Shown here in pieces: positions 24,931 through 35,639 of a DNA stretch of 64,000 nt. The notes under the pieces are model-generated. The model did no database searches. It had not been told where the DNA came from and saw only the letters and a program-made list of their open reading frames with translations. The stretch is taken from the NCBI GenBank assembly GCA_037957365.1, contig JARHVA010000006.1:9548501-9612500 (forward strand). Reading direction: 5' to 3'. The translations under genes were made by a program, and so were the position numbers. Position 1 is the first letter of the stretch, and each line of letters starts with the position of its first letter. Origin of the DNA: Torreya grandis (taxonomy: Eukaryota > Streptophyta > Pinopsida > Cupressales > Taxaceae).

Positions 24931-25384
24931 ACTTCACAATCAAATAACTAGAAATTTTACTTTGATTGCTCATTCACCACACATGGGTTAGGGGCAGGCA
25001 TCCTCCTCATCACCCCACAAGGCGATCTCATCCTAAAAGCTTTCCACCTTGCCTGCCCCTATACTAATAACATTTCAGAATATGAAGCCTTGATAGTTGG
25101 TCTCCACCTAGCTATTTAGTGGAACATCTAACATTTGCAAGTATTTGGTAACTCGTAGCTAATTATCAAATAGGTCAATGATGAATTCCAAATAAAGGAT
25201 GAAAATTTAATCCCTTATAAGTAGTTGGTGGATCAGTTAAAATCAATTTTTTAATCCATAACATTTGATCAAATTCCACAATGAAGCAACAAAGAAACTG
25301 ATTCAATGGCTACCATTGGCTCACTCATTGATCTCCTTGAAGATGTTCTAGAAGGAAAGATTTTAATTGAGAATCTGATTAATC
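24931..25384 (+). pseudogene. Tat1 archaeal-type RNase H (aRH), downstream position
   Basis: FYFDCSFTTHGLGAGILLITPQG (family FDGSxxxxGxGAGxxLxxPxG) is followed by NISEYEALIVGLHLAI and then VFGNS*LII (family VxGDSQLVV). The catalytic Asp of GDS is Asn here and the Gly of DGS is Cys, so activity is lost. Position after RNase H and before integrase is the standard Tat arrangement. Compare Tat2, where this domain lies upstream of RT. Confidence 0.85.
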
Positions 25385-25398
25385 TAGCCCATTAACCT

Positions 25399-25560
25399 AT
25401 GGCCCCTTTTCAAATTTGTGTAATTAATGATCCCAGTCTCCCTTGGTACCATGACATTTACAGGTACCTCCATGACAACATCCTCCCTCTTGACCTCAAC
25501 CATCACCAATGTAAAGCCTTCATTCATTGCACCTCTTGCTACACCATCCTTGGCAGCATG
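25399..25560 (+). pseudogene. Tat1 integrase connection region, left of the nested solo LTR
   Basis: WYHDIYRYLHDNILP and RxFxxCTSCYTILGSM (family WxxPIxxYLxxGxLP...AxxYxxxxGxLYRR) lead up to the integrase and stop at the target site of the inserted LTR. The frame resumes at 27,107 with LYWRGYDETLLRCL. Confidence 0.8.
25556..25560. repeat. Target duplication of the nested solo LTR, left copy (GCATG)
   Basis: GCATG before the solo LTR and ACATG at 27,102-27,106 after it differ by one base. Removing the insert and one copy restores the integrase frame. Confidence 0.75.
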
Positions 25561-26606
25561 TGTAGACATCCAATTCCTAACACCATTTGTGTTGAAATTG
25601 TCAATCTTACTCAAATTGTACTCAAATGCACATTTTAGGTCAAAATCCATAAAACACCATAAATAGTTTGAACATGTCACTTAAAAGTGCCAATTTAGGT
25701 CAAAGTATCCCTAAATAGGGTAATGCATTTTATGGGCCAACTAACTTTGATCAAATCATTTTGAGTCAAAATGACAATTTTGCCATTTAGTGCTTTAGAT
25801 CACTCTTTTCTTTTAATTCATTCGTACACATCACGTACCTTTATTATTTGGTGTTGTCAACATCCTAAATGAGAATATAGCTCCAATGAATCTAACATCA
25901 CCTTCCAGTTCCTCTCTAGTCAAATTATAACCTAGTAATATGACTTTCTGACCATTTTGATTAATTATGCACCAATTTCCAAAGAATTGCACTAAATTTG
26001 ATTAAACTTACTTAAGCTAATTAATCCAATTTAAGAGCTTAAGTAAGAATTCCATAGATCTTTTTGAATATCTCATTATTAGAAATTGATTTTGAATATC
26101 TGCATCACCTAGTGACATCATCTATGGGGTGGCATCCATCAAGCCATAAGTGCATAAAATATCAAGATTATGGGTCACCCAAGCCTAGTTAATGCCTCTA
26201 ATGCCTCTTTAATGCTTATTTATCTTGAGGATATTTATGAGTTTAATTCTAAATATTAGGATTATCCATGGCCACACATCTCAATCTTGAGATGGACGGT
26301 CATGGTTGATCTTGACCAATCTCAAAAATATACAAATAGAGAGGCCATGGACATGAATTTTAAGCTTGATTTATGCAAAGTTATTATGCATAATTATCTC
26401 CACAATCCTTTGCAATAGACCATTAAAATTAGTTACAAGTTTCATTGATAGGCTAGTTTAGTGATTTGGAATCATGAGCCTAGGTTCTATAGAGTGTTCT
26501 TGAGACATTGGAGGAGTTTTCCACCTTTTTTGATAAAGACAAAGATGCTTGATCAAGGGAAAACATGATTTTGAGCCACATGGGTATGGTGAATCCATTT
26601 GGGAAG

Positions 26607-26611
26607 GTAAT
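26607..26611. repeat. Target duplication of the TRIM, left copy (GTAAT)
   Basis: GTAAT precedes the TRIM and recurs exactly at 26,946-26,950. Confidence 0.85.
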
Positions 26612-26749
26612 TATTGGACTAATCACTAGCATCCCCCTCAGGGATTTGTGACATGGACTAACAGCTTCCTGTGGGTACTTATCTGGTGTTTGTATCGACC
26701 ATTAATAGGTTGACCTTTTAGCGCAATGACAAGCATTCCTTTCTAACAA

Positions 26750-26761
26750 TTGGTATTAGAG
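26750..26761 (+). other. TRIM primer-binding site
   Basis: TTGGTATTAGAG follows the first terminal repeat. It matches the initiator Met tRNA site TGGTATCAGAG with one C-to-T change. Confidence 0.7.
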
Positions 26762-26772
26762 TTGTGGTCATG

Positions 26773-26783
26773 GGTTTGAATCC
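26773..26783 (+). promoter_or_regulatory. Pol III B-box-like word inside the TRIM
   Basis: GGTTTGAATCC differs by one C-to-T change from the GGTTCGAATCC B-box/T-arm consensus. It lies next to the primer site, so the 60-bp centre resembles a piece of tRNA in sense orientation. Confidence 0.5.
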
Positions 26784-27106
26784 CCTTAGGTAACACTGAG
26801 GGGGAGATTATTGGACTAATCACCAACATCCCCCTCAGGGATTTGTGACATGGACTAACAGTCTCCTGTGGGTACTTATTTGGTGTTTGTATCAGGCATT
26901 AATAGGTTGACCTTTTGGTGTAATAGCAAGCATTCCTTTCTAACAGTAATATGATGTTGCTTTATTTCATTTATTTCTTATGATCCTTTGTAATTCCCAT
27001 AGAAATAGATAGGCTTAGTTAGTTAGTTAGTTAGTTATTTATGCATTTTTCATGATTTATAGACTAATGTTTGACTAACTTGCTTTGTAATCCTCTCTAC
27101 AACATG

Positions 27107-28260
27107 CTTTATTGGAGAGGCTATGATGAAACCTTGTTGAGGTGTCTAACATTGAAAGAGGCTTCTCAGGCAATCAAATAAGTTCATGAAGGTATATGTG
27201 GCAGGCACATCAATGAAATAGCCCTAGCTGAGAAACTCCTTTGAACTAGCTATTATTGGCCAATGATAGAATAATATTCTTATAAATATGTGATAAAATG
27301 CATGTCCTATCATAAACATGAGAATCTCATTCATGTTCCTACATAGGAATTATATCCCATCATGAGTCCATGGCCATTTTCCATATGGGGCCTTGATTTA
27401 ATTAGTAATATTAACCCAAATTCATCAGATGGTCACAAGTTCATTATCACAATAATGAAGTATTTTACCAAATGGGTCAAGGAAATGCCACTCACTTATA
27501 CAATAGGCCTCTAGATCTCCAAATTTATTCTTAATTAGATTAATTTCCATTTTGGCATACCTGACAACATCATTTTAGATAATGGCAAATCATTTAAGAA
27601 TCAAGAAGCTGAGGCCCTATGTCAAAAATATCACATCACACAACATTTTTCCTCTCCTTATTATCCCCAAGGCAATGGACAAGTTGAGGACACCAACAAG
27701 ACCCTCATTAAAATATTAAAGAAGATAGTTAATCAAGTAGGTAGAAATAGGCACATACAATTGTATCTGGCTTTGTGGTCTTATTGTACAAGTGTCCACA
27801 CACCTACTGGTGAAACTCCTTATGCCTTGGTTTATGGGACCGAATCAATCTTGCCAGTGTAAGTAGAGATTTTCTCCCTTTGAATCTCACTGAGGGGCAT
27901 CATCACTGACCATAATTATAGGCAATAACATCTATAAGAACTGGAATGCCTTGATGAAAAATGTTAGGAGGCATTGGATCACCTATGAACATATCAAAAA
28001 AAACTCAAAGGTTAATATTGTAAGAATATCCAGTCTAGGGAGTTAAAATTTGGTGACTTAGTCTTGAAGGAGAATAAAAAACACCAATGTAAAAAGAGAT
28101 AAGAAGGGGAATTTTGAATCTAATTGGTTGGGCCCCTATATCATCATTGCCAAGTTTCAGTTAGGAGCATATAAATTGGCCACACTCGATTGAGAAGAAC
28201 TTGATGAACCCATGAACATCATGCATCTAAATCACTTTTACACCTAAAATAGGATTCACC
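27107..28260 (+). pseudogene. Tat1 integrase
   Basis: After the nested LTR the frame gives the zinc-binding HHCC domain (HEGICGRH near 27,185; CMSYH near 27,300, where the second Cys is lost). The catalytic core keeps all three acidic residues: Asp in WGLDLI (27,395), Asp in ILDNGKSF (27,578) and Glu in GQVEDTNK (27,686). The last pair is separated by 35 residues, the D-35-E spacing of retroelement integrases. The C-terminal part includes GDLVLKEN and NWLGPYIIIAKF. There is no chromodomain, as expected for Tat. About eight stops interrupt it. Confidence 0.88.
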
Positions 28261-28355
28261 ATACTCCATCTATGGGACATCCCATATCCACTCCATCTAC
28301 CCATCACGCCTTCTCATCAATCCAAAAAAAAAAATTGTCTAATGGTGAAAACTAG

Positions 28356-28538
28356 TTCTTTGGTGCCTTGGATAACTACCATGATGAAAATAAATTCTCA
28401 ACATCATGGTACAATAACCCTGACCCTAGTTTCAATAGTGGGCATCCATCATATGGTTCTCGAACAACAATATGGGACAACTACTTCAACACCAAGAAGC
28501 AGGCATGGCTTGTCGAGAATTGGGAATGTTTATTATAG
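28356..28538 (+). CDS. Short Trp/Tyr/Asn-rich ORF remnant after integrase
   Basis: This frame is open for 60 codons and reads ALDNYHDENKFSTSWYNN, then SGHPSYGSRTTIWDNYF, then QAWLVENWECLL. The composition (many Trp, Tyr, Asn, Asp, Ser) looks like real protein rather than chance AT-rich translation. It lies behind the integrase and before the 3' region. Overlapping longer ORFs in the other frames look random. I do not recognise it. It could be an extra ORF or the last part of pol. Confidence 0.35.
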   Translation, partial: FFGALDNYHDENKFSTSWYNNPDPSFNSGHPSYGSRTTIWDNYFNTKKQAWLVENWECLL

Positions 28539-30068
28539 GGTTATTTGGAGTTACTTATCCATACTTGGTATACATATCCCCAAATCCTATCATATCTTTA
28601 TTAGTCCTATCATGCCCTCCCAAATATTCTTTGACAAGTATGTCTCCCTTTTAGACTCAAAGGCAACATCCCATCTCCACTCATCCATTATTGTCACTAA
28701 GCCTCAAGTCCACACTGTCCCACAAATAATCATCATTATGGAGGGTCACATTGTATAAAGTTTTATTTTTAGGTTTTCAAGCATACACTGTGCCACAAAT
28801 TCTTGAAGGGTCATCATGACCCCCTTTTTGTAACTTGGTTGGAGCCCCATCCTAACATGGACAAAATTTTGGGCATCACATATCCTATATATAGCCTCTA
28901 CATTATCACTAGATCCATTGTATATAATCATTATTAATCACTTTGTTTCCCATGTATCTATCCCTATTAACCTAGTTAATATCTCTTTGATTGTTTGTTG
29001 TGATTGTGTGTATTGTTTTGCAAGTGTATTTCTGAAAGATCTTTATGTACATATTAATGTGTTTTATTTGTTAAATCTATTTGCATAACACTTTATGTTT
29101 ATCTTATCTTATTAGTCTTCATGGGAATAAGGATGGCATAAGTGACTTCTGAATATGTGTTCAAGAAATTCATAAATTAAATGGAGTTCCCCACACATCT
29201 ATACTAATGTGTCTTAGACTTATCATATCCTTAGTACATAGTTGAGAGATGCAATATTAAAAAAGATTGCATACATCTTAATGGATTCCATAACCATTAC
29301 CCATCATATGTTCTCCAAACAAATCTATACCCATTCCTATCCCAACCATACCCCATCATATTTAACCTTACCCAAAGCCTAAACCTATCCCATCCCATCA
29401 TCACCCTACCTACATGGTGTAGGACGATTCCTTCCATAGTAACTAGGCATAAAATAAACCAAACAAGGGATTAATTCATCCTTAACATATCAACCCCATA
29501 GGGAAAATTGTGTAACTATCATGACATATTTATAAACCACATCACATCACAATTATAATCATATCATAGACATGTATACCATGAAATGCAATCATATATG
29601 CATAAGCATTCTAACTCACATCATAAAATAACATCCACAATAAAAAATCATATCCCATATACATTACATCTCACATCACCTATAAAAATAAAACATCTAC
29701 AACATATTTATCTATCATCACATCATTAATAACATGCTAAATCCATCTACCATAACATATAACATGCATAATAGAGGACCATGTCATTTTCATCCTACAT
29801 CCATAAATAAAATCCATAACATCTAAGCTAATCACATCACTCAAGTCTAAACAACATCATACATCATCACATGAAAGTAAATGCATCCCATATCAATGTA
29901 AATAACAAAAATAAACAATATCCATACATCCACCATCATAAAAATCTGATCATATATACATCATCCACATGGAATCCATGTCAAAATATATAATACAATC
30001 ACATGAGCCCATGAGGAAAGAATGAGCTAATAATTAAAAAAACCCTTATACATATATACATCTCTACA
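28539..30068. other. Tat1 3' region, AT-rich, no gene recognised
   Basis: From about 29,500 to 30,060 the sequence is dominated by CATA/ATCC words and has no useful ORF. It ends at the stop codon of the antisense PMD gene. Confidence 0.45.
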
Positions 30069-32240
30069 TCATGGTTGTGGCCTAGGTGGCCCTGGTGGCC
30101 CTAGAGGTCCTCACACTCCCCTGGATGGTTGATGAATTGAATGAGATCTATTGGCTCGAAAGGAAGATGCACACTGGCCCAATGGTACTATCACCTCATA
30201 TAAGGTGTGATAATAATGTACCTTATGTGTGAGTAACATAATGTTCCTCATCATATCTATTATAACCTATGCCCTCATTTCCTGACCAACCTCATCCCTA
30301 GCCCTCTCAGCCACCTTCACCTATCCTATCAAGGTGTAAATGTGAGCCTATAACTATCTAATCTGGTCCTAAAACCCTATAATATAACCATCTTTACTCA
30401 AAATTTGGCTCTATAAAGTGGTAATTTGTGTCTAAGCATGGGAGAGCTACCCATATCACTATATCACCTATGCCTATAATATTTTCACATGCCTCTACAA
30501 TTCAGATATCTAATCCTATAGATGAGCCAGTTGCACATCCCTCTATGCAACCTAAGCCTATAGTGAAATAACCTATCCCTATGCCTATGCTAACTAGTCA
30601 TCCTTCTAAGCTCGCACACTCTAAATTTGAGCTTGAAATTGGTCTCACTCATAGGTAGGTCTTGCAATCTCTAATATCTACACATGTATCTCACCAAGTA
30701 ACTAGGTAAGCTAGGACTGCTCATCTTGTGATAAAGTCAATTGAGAAGGACCTACTCCACTCTACCACCTACCTATATCTTAACCTGTACCTATGGCTAG
30801 ACTAGTCCTTTAGCCTATACCTAAGCCTATAGCCCCATCTGACCTATTACCACCACCTAAACCACATCCCCTCCATCTGCATCTATAACATCTAGCCCAT
30901 CAGCTCCATCATGCCCATCACCTCCATCATGTCTCCCCTATACTGGCACCTAGCTCCTCCATCTCAACCAAGCTCAAGCTTATAAAAATATCCTCACCAC
31001 TCCTCATTAAACTAAAATCCTAGGTCATGTCAATCTCACTAGTATCCTGGACCTCCACTGGGATGTATAGGTTGCAGTCACACTTGGATCAAGAAAAAGA
31101 GTAAAAATCCCACTCAACTGGGGTAACACCATCATAATGTATATGGCCATCTATTCTATCTACCAACCTTTCCCACTATGATATCTCCTATTCACTACAT
31201 GTAAATAGATGTTTTAGACCTATAATGTCTTGAATGAAACCAAACTATCTTTGTACCTGATCTATTTGATATCTCTCAATAATCAAATCCCTATGACCCA
31301 TCAAATAATATTCTATCAACATATACTAGGTTACTGCCTGATCATCCCAACTAAATTAAAGACCCCTATATGACATCCATCATACAATGTGCTCTAGCCA
31401 TAGACTATCCAAATCCTCTCTATAAAATCTCATCTCACTAGATGCCCCAATTGCACTCCTAAAAACATATGCCAATGAAAGACCATCAACTGTTTGGGCT
31501 CATGCATTTTAAGTATACCTAATGGCTAATGGATAGCAATGTGCTCCCAACTCTAGATCTATAATAATAATGAAAGACCAAAACTGGCATCTCCATATTA
31601 CACTCCTAGGTGAAGCTCTTTGTATAAATGTGCCATGAAAACTGGCCCCAAGGAAAATACCCAATGATCATGAACCATGTATGTAACTACATCTCCCAGG
31701 CTGATATGGAACCACTGAACACTCTTATCTCATAGGAGAATGCTAGAAATAAGAGACATCACTACTAATGTTACTCTATCAAGGGTCCCCTCATGTAAAC
31801 ACCCATCAATATCAATACATATATCCTGCATCCTAACCTATAATCCCACTCCTTGGCACTACAATATTTACATCAATGTATGAGACTACCAATATATTCT
31901 ATCTCCATGCATAATTAGATGGAATATCCTATATACATCCTCCAAAGTAACTGTCATCTCCTTGATAACAAAATGGAAGGTGTTGGTCTCTAAATTCTAG
32001 TGTTTTACTAATGTTGTGATCAAAGCCTGATCAATACAAATCATGGGCATAGTCACCACATTATGCAACCCAATCAACTCTAGTACCCCAAACTCTTATG
32101 GTGTCATCCACCATATCTCATGGAGCACCTATGGAAGTTATAATAATGATGTCATCATGCCTAGATCTTCTTGCACCAATCACCATCCACCTATCACCAT
32201 CTTCATCATCAAAATAATTGTCCTAACTCATCTATCCTAT
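30069..32240 (-). pseudogene. Antisense plant mobile domain (PMD) gene in Tat1
   Basis: Read on the minus strand from about 32,240, a frame gives TNTFHFVIKEMTVTLEDVY near 31,990-31,930, the signature NTFHxxxGEMTxTLEDVxxLxGL of plant mobile domain proteins. Further on come WSLGPVFMAHLYKEL-like residues, then REDLDSLWLEHIVQWMSYR with decay, and near 31,270-31,215 RYQIDQVQRQFGFIQDI (family PxRVxRQFGxxQxIP). The C-terminus is rich in Gly and Pro (RGPLGPPGPPRPQP) and ends at 30,069. Extra ORFs, some antisense, between pol and the 3' LTR have been described for Tat elements. PMD proteins are also found in host genes (MAIN/MAIL) and DNA transposons. Several stops make this copy non-functional. The start is uncertain. 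Confidence 0.72.
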
Positions 32241-33735
32241 CTATCTAAGACCCCTATAGCCTTAGCCAATCCCTAATCCTTAAAGTCACTATCATCTATA
32301 TAAACCATCTAAATCAACCCTATCATTACCTTACCAATACCTCTTCCTATCCTAACCCCTATCTCACTAACACTCCTCACATCCAATTAACATACTTAAT
32401 AAACCCACATATCACCCAACATCCATATAATCCCCTTACCCCATCCCATCCATCTAATTTACCGAAATAACATAGCTAAGTAACTAATCTAACACCCCAC
32501 ATCATCCAACCTCATTCACACTTACCTATTTTCTTAGTCCTAACAAAATTGCTACTTGTAAAAATGCCCTTAGTGGTGGTTTTGACAAAACTGCAACTCA
32601 CTAATAATAATATTGCAACATTGTGACTTCATAGTTATGATATTGCAATATCATGAATCCCCTATTATGGTACTATAATACCACAACTAAGGATTTGTAG
32701 TATTTGAATATCATAGGTTGACCCTACAAAACCACAAATCATGACAACAATATCATGACTGAGAGTAAAACCATCAATAACTCAATTATCAAGGTGACTT
32801 TGACGACATTTCTTTCTATAAAAAATCCATCTAAAAATATACATAAACTAGTAAAAATAAATGAAATGACTGAGCTAGGGTCTTTTTACTCACTATAGGT
32901 CCAGCATCAACCTCTCTCTAGTGCTCTTAAACCATCTCACTAAAATAGGAAGCTTAGGGTAGTCGGTCCATGGTTTGGCCTCAAAGCTCAAAATCATAGA
33001 AGTCAAAAGGTGAAAATGACCCAATTTTGACTCTTTTGTCTTATATGACCCCCTTATACACCCCTAGTAGCCCATTACTAACATCAAGTGCCCCAATTCT
33101 CATCTAATTGAATAATCATCCCTATCTAATCATTTTTAATCATCCTCTCACATCATTTAGGTCATGGAATGACCACCCCCTTATCATCCACTTTGTTCTA
33201 CATCCAAAACTACATCGGCTTGAGGTGTTTTAGTACTATGTAAGCAACATCTGCTTTGAATTTTCATGCCAAGGGATAGCTCGGCCACCATTCACTATCC
33301 CATTCCCTAATTAGTCACTCGATATCACACACCATTTTAAGCCCCAAATCTTACAAAAAGTAGATCTTTATCCCCAATCAACAATCATAATCATTCTTAT
33401 CCCTTTTTCAAGCTTTCCCTAGCATGTGTCCTTACTATGAGATTTATCACCATCTTGAAACCATCCTATTTTAATCACAGTACTTTCTAGACATTTTTCA
33501 TCTGTCTAGAACCCATCACTTGAGCTAATTCATTCTTGGGTCATCTTATTTACCAATTGAGGCATCCCAATCCCATCTCATTCTCATTTTATCCCACCCT
33601 AAGAATTCTATTTGAGTGACCATTCAGGACATTCCTCCCTACATGCTCCTTCGAGGGGGCATATTAGTTGACACCATCTAACATCAGAAGTTTTATTTGA
33701 AATACCATTACTCCTTCCACTCACAATACCCTTTC
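32241..33735. other. Tat1 3' region upstream of the antisense gene, with word cluster
   Basis: At 32,560-32,800 the minus strand repeats words such as GTCATGATATTG, TTGCAATATT, GTGGTTTTGT and GGTATTATAG, the same vocabulary as the sense leader at 16,260-17,660. No ORF is supported. The tail to 33,735 is AT/C-rich spacer. Confidence 0.5.
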
Positions 33736-33749
33736 AAAGAGGGACAAAA
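33736..33749 (+). other. Tat1 polypurine tract
   Basis: AAAGAGGGACAAAA lies immediately before the TG of the 3' LTR, where plus-strand priming is expected. Confidence 0.75.
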
Positions 33750-34128
33750 TGTATGCACTAAATTATGCTTGCCCTACTAATTATATTAATTGCCACTAAT
33801 TTAGCCTAATTCTTACATTTCCTAGCTAGATTAACTATTGTCCATTAACCTACATACTTGTCGTATATCCCATAAACCCTTACCCCATCCTAAAACCAAT
33901 TAATTTCCCCATTAAACCTCTAATATATCCTATTACCTACTAACCTACTCCTTAAACCAACTAGCCAATTTAAAATTCATATTTATTCAACTACCACCCT
34001 AGCTACCCAACCACCCTATCCATTCTTACATCCCTATGAATCCTAAACCAAATTAACTCCCATATAATCCCCCCATTATCCCATAAACTAATTAAGAAGA
34101 CTCTAGAACTAGGGAAGCTCCTCAAAAT

Positions 34129-34159
34129 TCTAGAAGTCTCTAAACTAGAGACTTCTAGA
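34129..34159. promoter_or_regulatory. Perfect inverted repeat before the TATA box (3' LTR copy)
   Basis: Arms TCTAGAAGTCTCTA and TAGAGACTTCTAGA are separated by AAC. It sits about 36 bp upstream of TATAAAAGG. Confidence 0.65.
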
Positions 34160-34194
34160 TAATTTAAATTTCTCTAGATTCCCTTCCATTATTC

Positions 34195-34203
34195 TATAAA
34201 AGG
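34195..34203 (+). promoter_or_regulatory. Tat1 LTR TATA box (3' copy)
   Basis: TATAAAAGG is identical to the 5' LTR copy at 15,790. Confidence 0.6.
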
Positions 34204-34551
34204 CCATGCTTGGCCCATGGCCAAAATAACTATAAAGCCATCAATTCATTATCTTTCCATTATAATTTTAGCCATAGAAGCACTCTAGCACTCATCCAAG
34301 CCATTATCCACTTCACACAACCATTGGAAGCCATTATCAAGATCTAACAAGCGATCCAATAATTAAAGCTTTGGGCATCAAATAATCCAAGTGAAAATCC
34401 TGAAGTAGAGTCGTAAGGAGGTAAAAATGATGGTAAGCATGTTTTTATTGTTTTGATTTGCCTCTTTTATCCATTCCTATTGGTGTCATTGACTTTTAGG
34501 TTTTCATTACTAAGTTTAGCAATATTGATTGAACCTAACATTTGGTGCACA

Positions 34552-34556
34552 ACTCC
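34552..34556. repeat. Target duplication of Tat1, right copy (ACTCC)
   Basis: This is an exact match to 15,355-15,359. Confidence 0.9.
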
Positions 34557-35284
34557 TACATAATCATTCATAGGAGTACACATATAAATGTAAACTTATG
34601 GTTTTTGGGCCTTCTCTTTACTCACATCATCAAGATGTTGGGGGCATCCATATTCTATGATCTTGATACCCATAGGTTTTATGATTTGATGATCACTCTA
34701 CACCATCATGTTTGAGCTTACATATGTACTTACACATGCCTATTATCCATGATTATAATTTACACAAGTTACTTGGTATGCTATGTAATTGATTTTCTAT
34801 GCTAACACATTAGATCCATGGTCCATTTTGACATGTTTATGTTAGTTTCTTGTTTTTTTCCTTTACACACTTCCTTGAGTGTTTTTCCTTGGCATTGTCT
34901 TACTTGTTCGAACATTTAATTATGTTCCATTGTTTGTGCCCCATGTGCCTATGATTTCCTTCTTCAAACTTTGAATATATCATTGCATTATATGGGAATT
35001 TGAATATGTCATTCTTTTATTTTATGGGCATTTTAATAACTCATGCCCATTAGATTTCATGACATTTAAACATGACCCTTGTTTGTGGTCTCTTTGGACC
35101 ATTGCCTTTTAACTTGATTTTGAGTACTCGTGTGTGTGCTTGTTTGCTTGTTGAGATTATACCATTACTATATAGACATTACCATTATATTTATCATGCA
35201 TCTTAGGCCTACATGTGATCACATTAGTTGTATACACTTCAATGTTATATTTACCGAGACATATTTCCTTCTATATGTTACATG
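34557..35284. other. Outer element internal sequence between Tat1 and Tat2
   Basis: This T-rich piece has no ORF of note. It includes GTTGGGGGCATCC at about 34,635, a word that also starts the minisatellite units at 45.7-46.1 kb, which supports it belonging to the same outer element. Confidence 0.45.
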
Positions 35285-35289
35285 GTTAT
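35285..35289. repeat. Target duplication of Tat2, left copy (GTTAT)
   Basis: GTTAT immediately precedes the TG of the left LTR and recurs at 45,597-45,601. Confidence 0.88.
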
Positions 35290-35639
35290 TGTTGTCCCCC
35301 AGAAGTAACAGTCATTTTTGGGAATACATTTGAACTCTTTTGGTCTTAAAGACCAAAATTGTATATTCCATTTTCAAAAATTTGTCTTAGACATTCAGAT
35401 TTCTCATTTTAAAAGCTTCTCAGAAAATCTACAGACTTTGCAAGTCAAGTTCAATGGATTTTACATGTTGATTTCTACAGACTTTGTATCTTCAGATTCT
35501 ACAGGTAGGTTCATTTATACATGTTCAAAGGCTTCTGCAGGCTATTTCAGTTAAAAGAATTGTTTTCAATGCTTGGTCATTTTCCAGAATTGGTTCAGAG
35601 CTTTGGTTTAATTGAAAATCTTCATCGACAGACATCTGA

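Larger units (their letters stand above)
26612..26945 (+). mobile_element. TRIM (miniature LTR retrotransposon) nested in the solo LTR
   Basis: Two 137-bp terminal repeats (26,612-26,748 and 26,809-26,945) differ at about 13 positions and enclose only 60 bp. That 60 bp holds a primer site (TGGTATTAGAG, initiator Met tRNA type) and a purine tract (GAGGGGGAGA) right before the second repeat. Both repeats start TATTGGAC, probably TG decayed to TA, and end CTAACA. Flanking GTAAT duplications are perfect. It has no coding capacity, so mobilisation would need another element's enzymes. The terminal repeats' divergence shows it is old. Confidence 0.88.
25561..27101. mobile_element. Solo LTR (1.54 kb) nested in Tat1 integrase region
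   Basis: The piece starts TGTAGACATCC and ends CTCTCTACA, with perfectly inverted ends TGTAGA and TCTACA, and is flanked by a near-perfect 5-bp duplication. It interrupts the integrase connection between a Tyr-Thr-Ile-Leu-Gly block and its YWRGYD continuation. No internal retroelement domain is present, so a full element probably recombined down to one LTR. A TRIM is nested at 26,612-26,945. Its family is not identified. Confidence 0.8.
15360..34551 (+). mobile_element. Tat1: complete Tat-lineage Ty3/gypsy retrotransposon with nested insertions
   Basis: The element spans 19.2 kb between two LTRs of about 0.78-0.80 kb. It has perfect ACTCC target duplications, a primer site after the left LTR and a purine-rich tract before the right LTR. 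Domain order on the plus strand is gag, protease, G-patch-like motif, RT, RNase H, archaeal-type RNase H, integrase. The two RNase H domains mark the Tat lineage. A long non-coding leader precedes gag, and a 5.5-kb 3' region carries an antisense PMD gene. A solo LTR (25,561-27,101), itself carrying a TRIM, interrupts the integrase region. By eye the two LTRs are roughly 85-90% identical, so the insertion is old. Confidence 0.92.
33750..34551 (+). mobile_element. Tat1 3' LTR
   Basis: The LTR runs from TGTATGCACTAAAT to ATTTGGTGCACA, partner of 15,360-16,138. It contains a perfect inverted repeat at 34,129-34,159 and the TATA box at 34,195. The ACTCC duplication follows at 34,552. Confidence 0.9.

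Noticed and set aside
26749..26808. Possible tRNA gene
   Set aside because: Only a T-arm/B-box-like word and a primer site are present; no full cloverleaf can be formed, and the context is a TRIM core.
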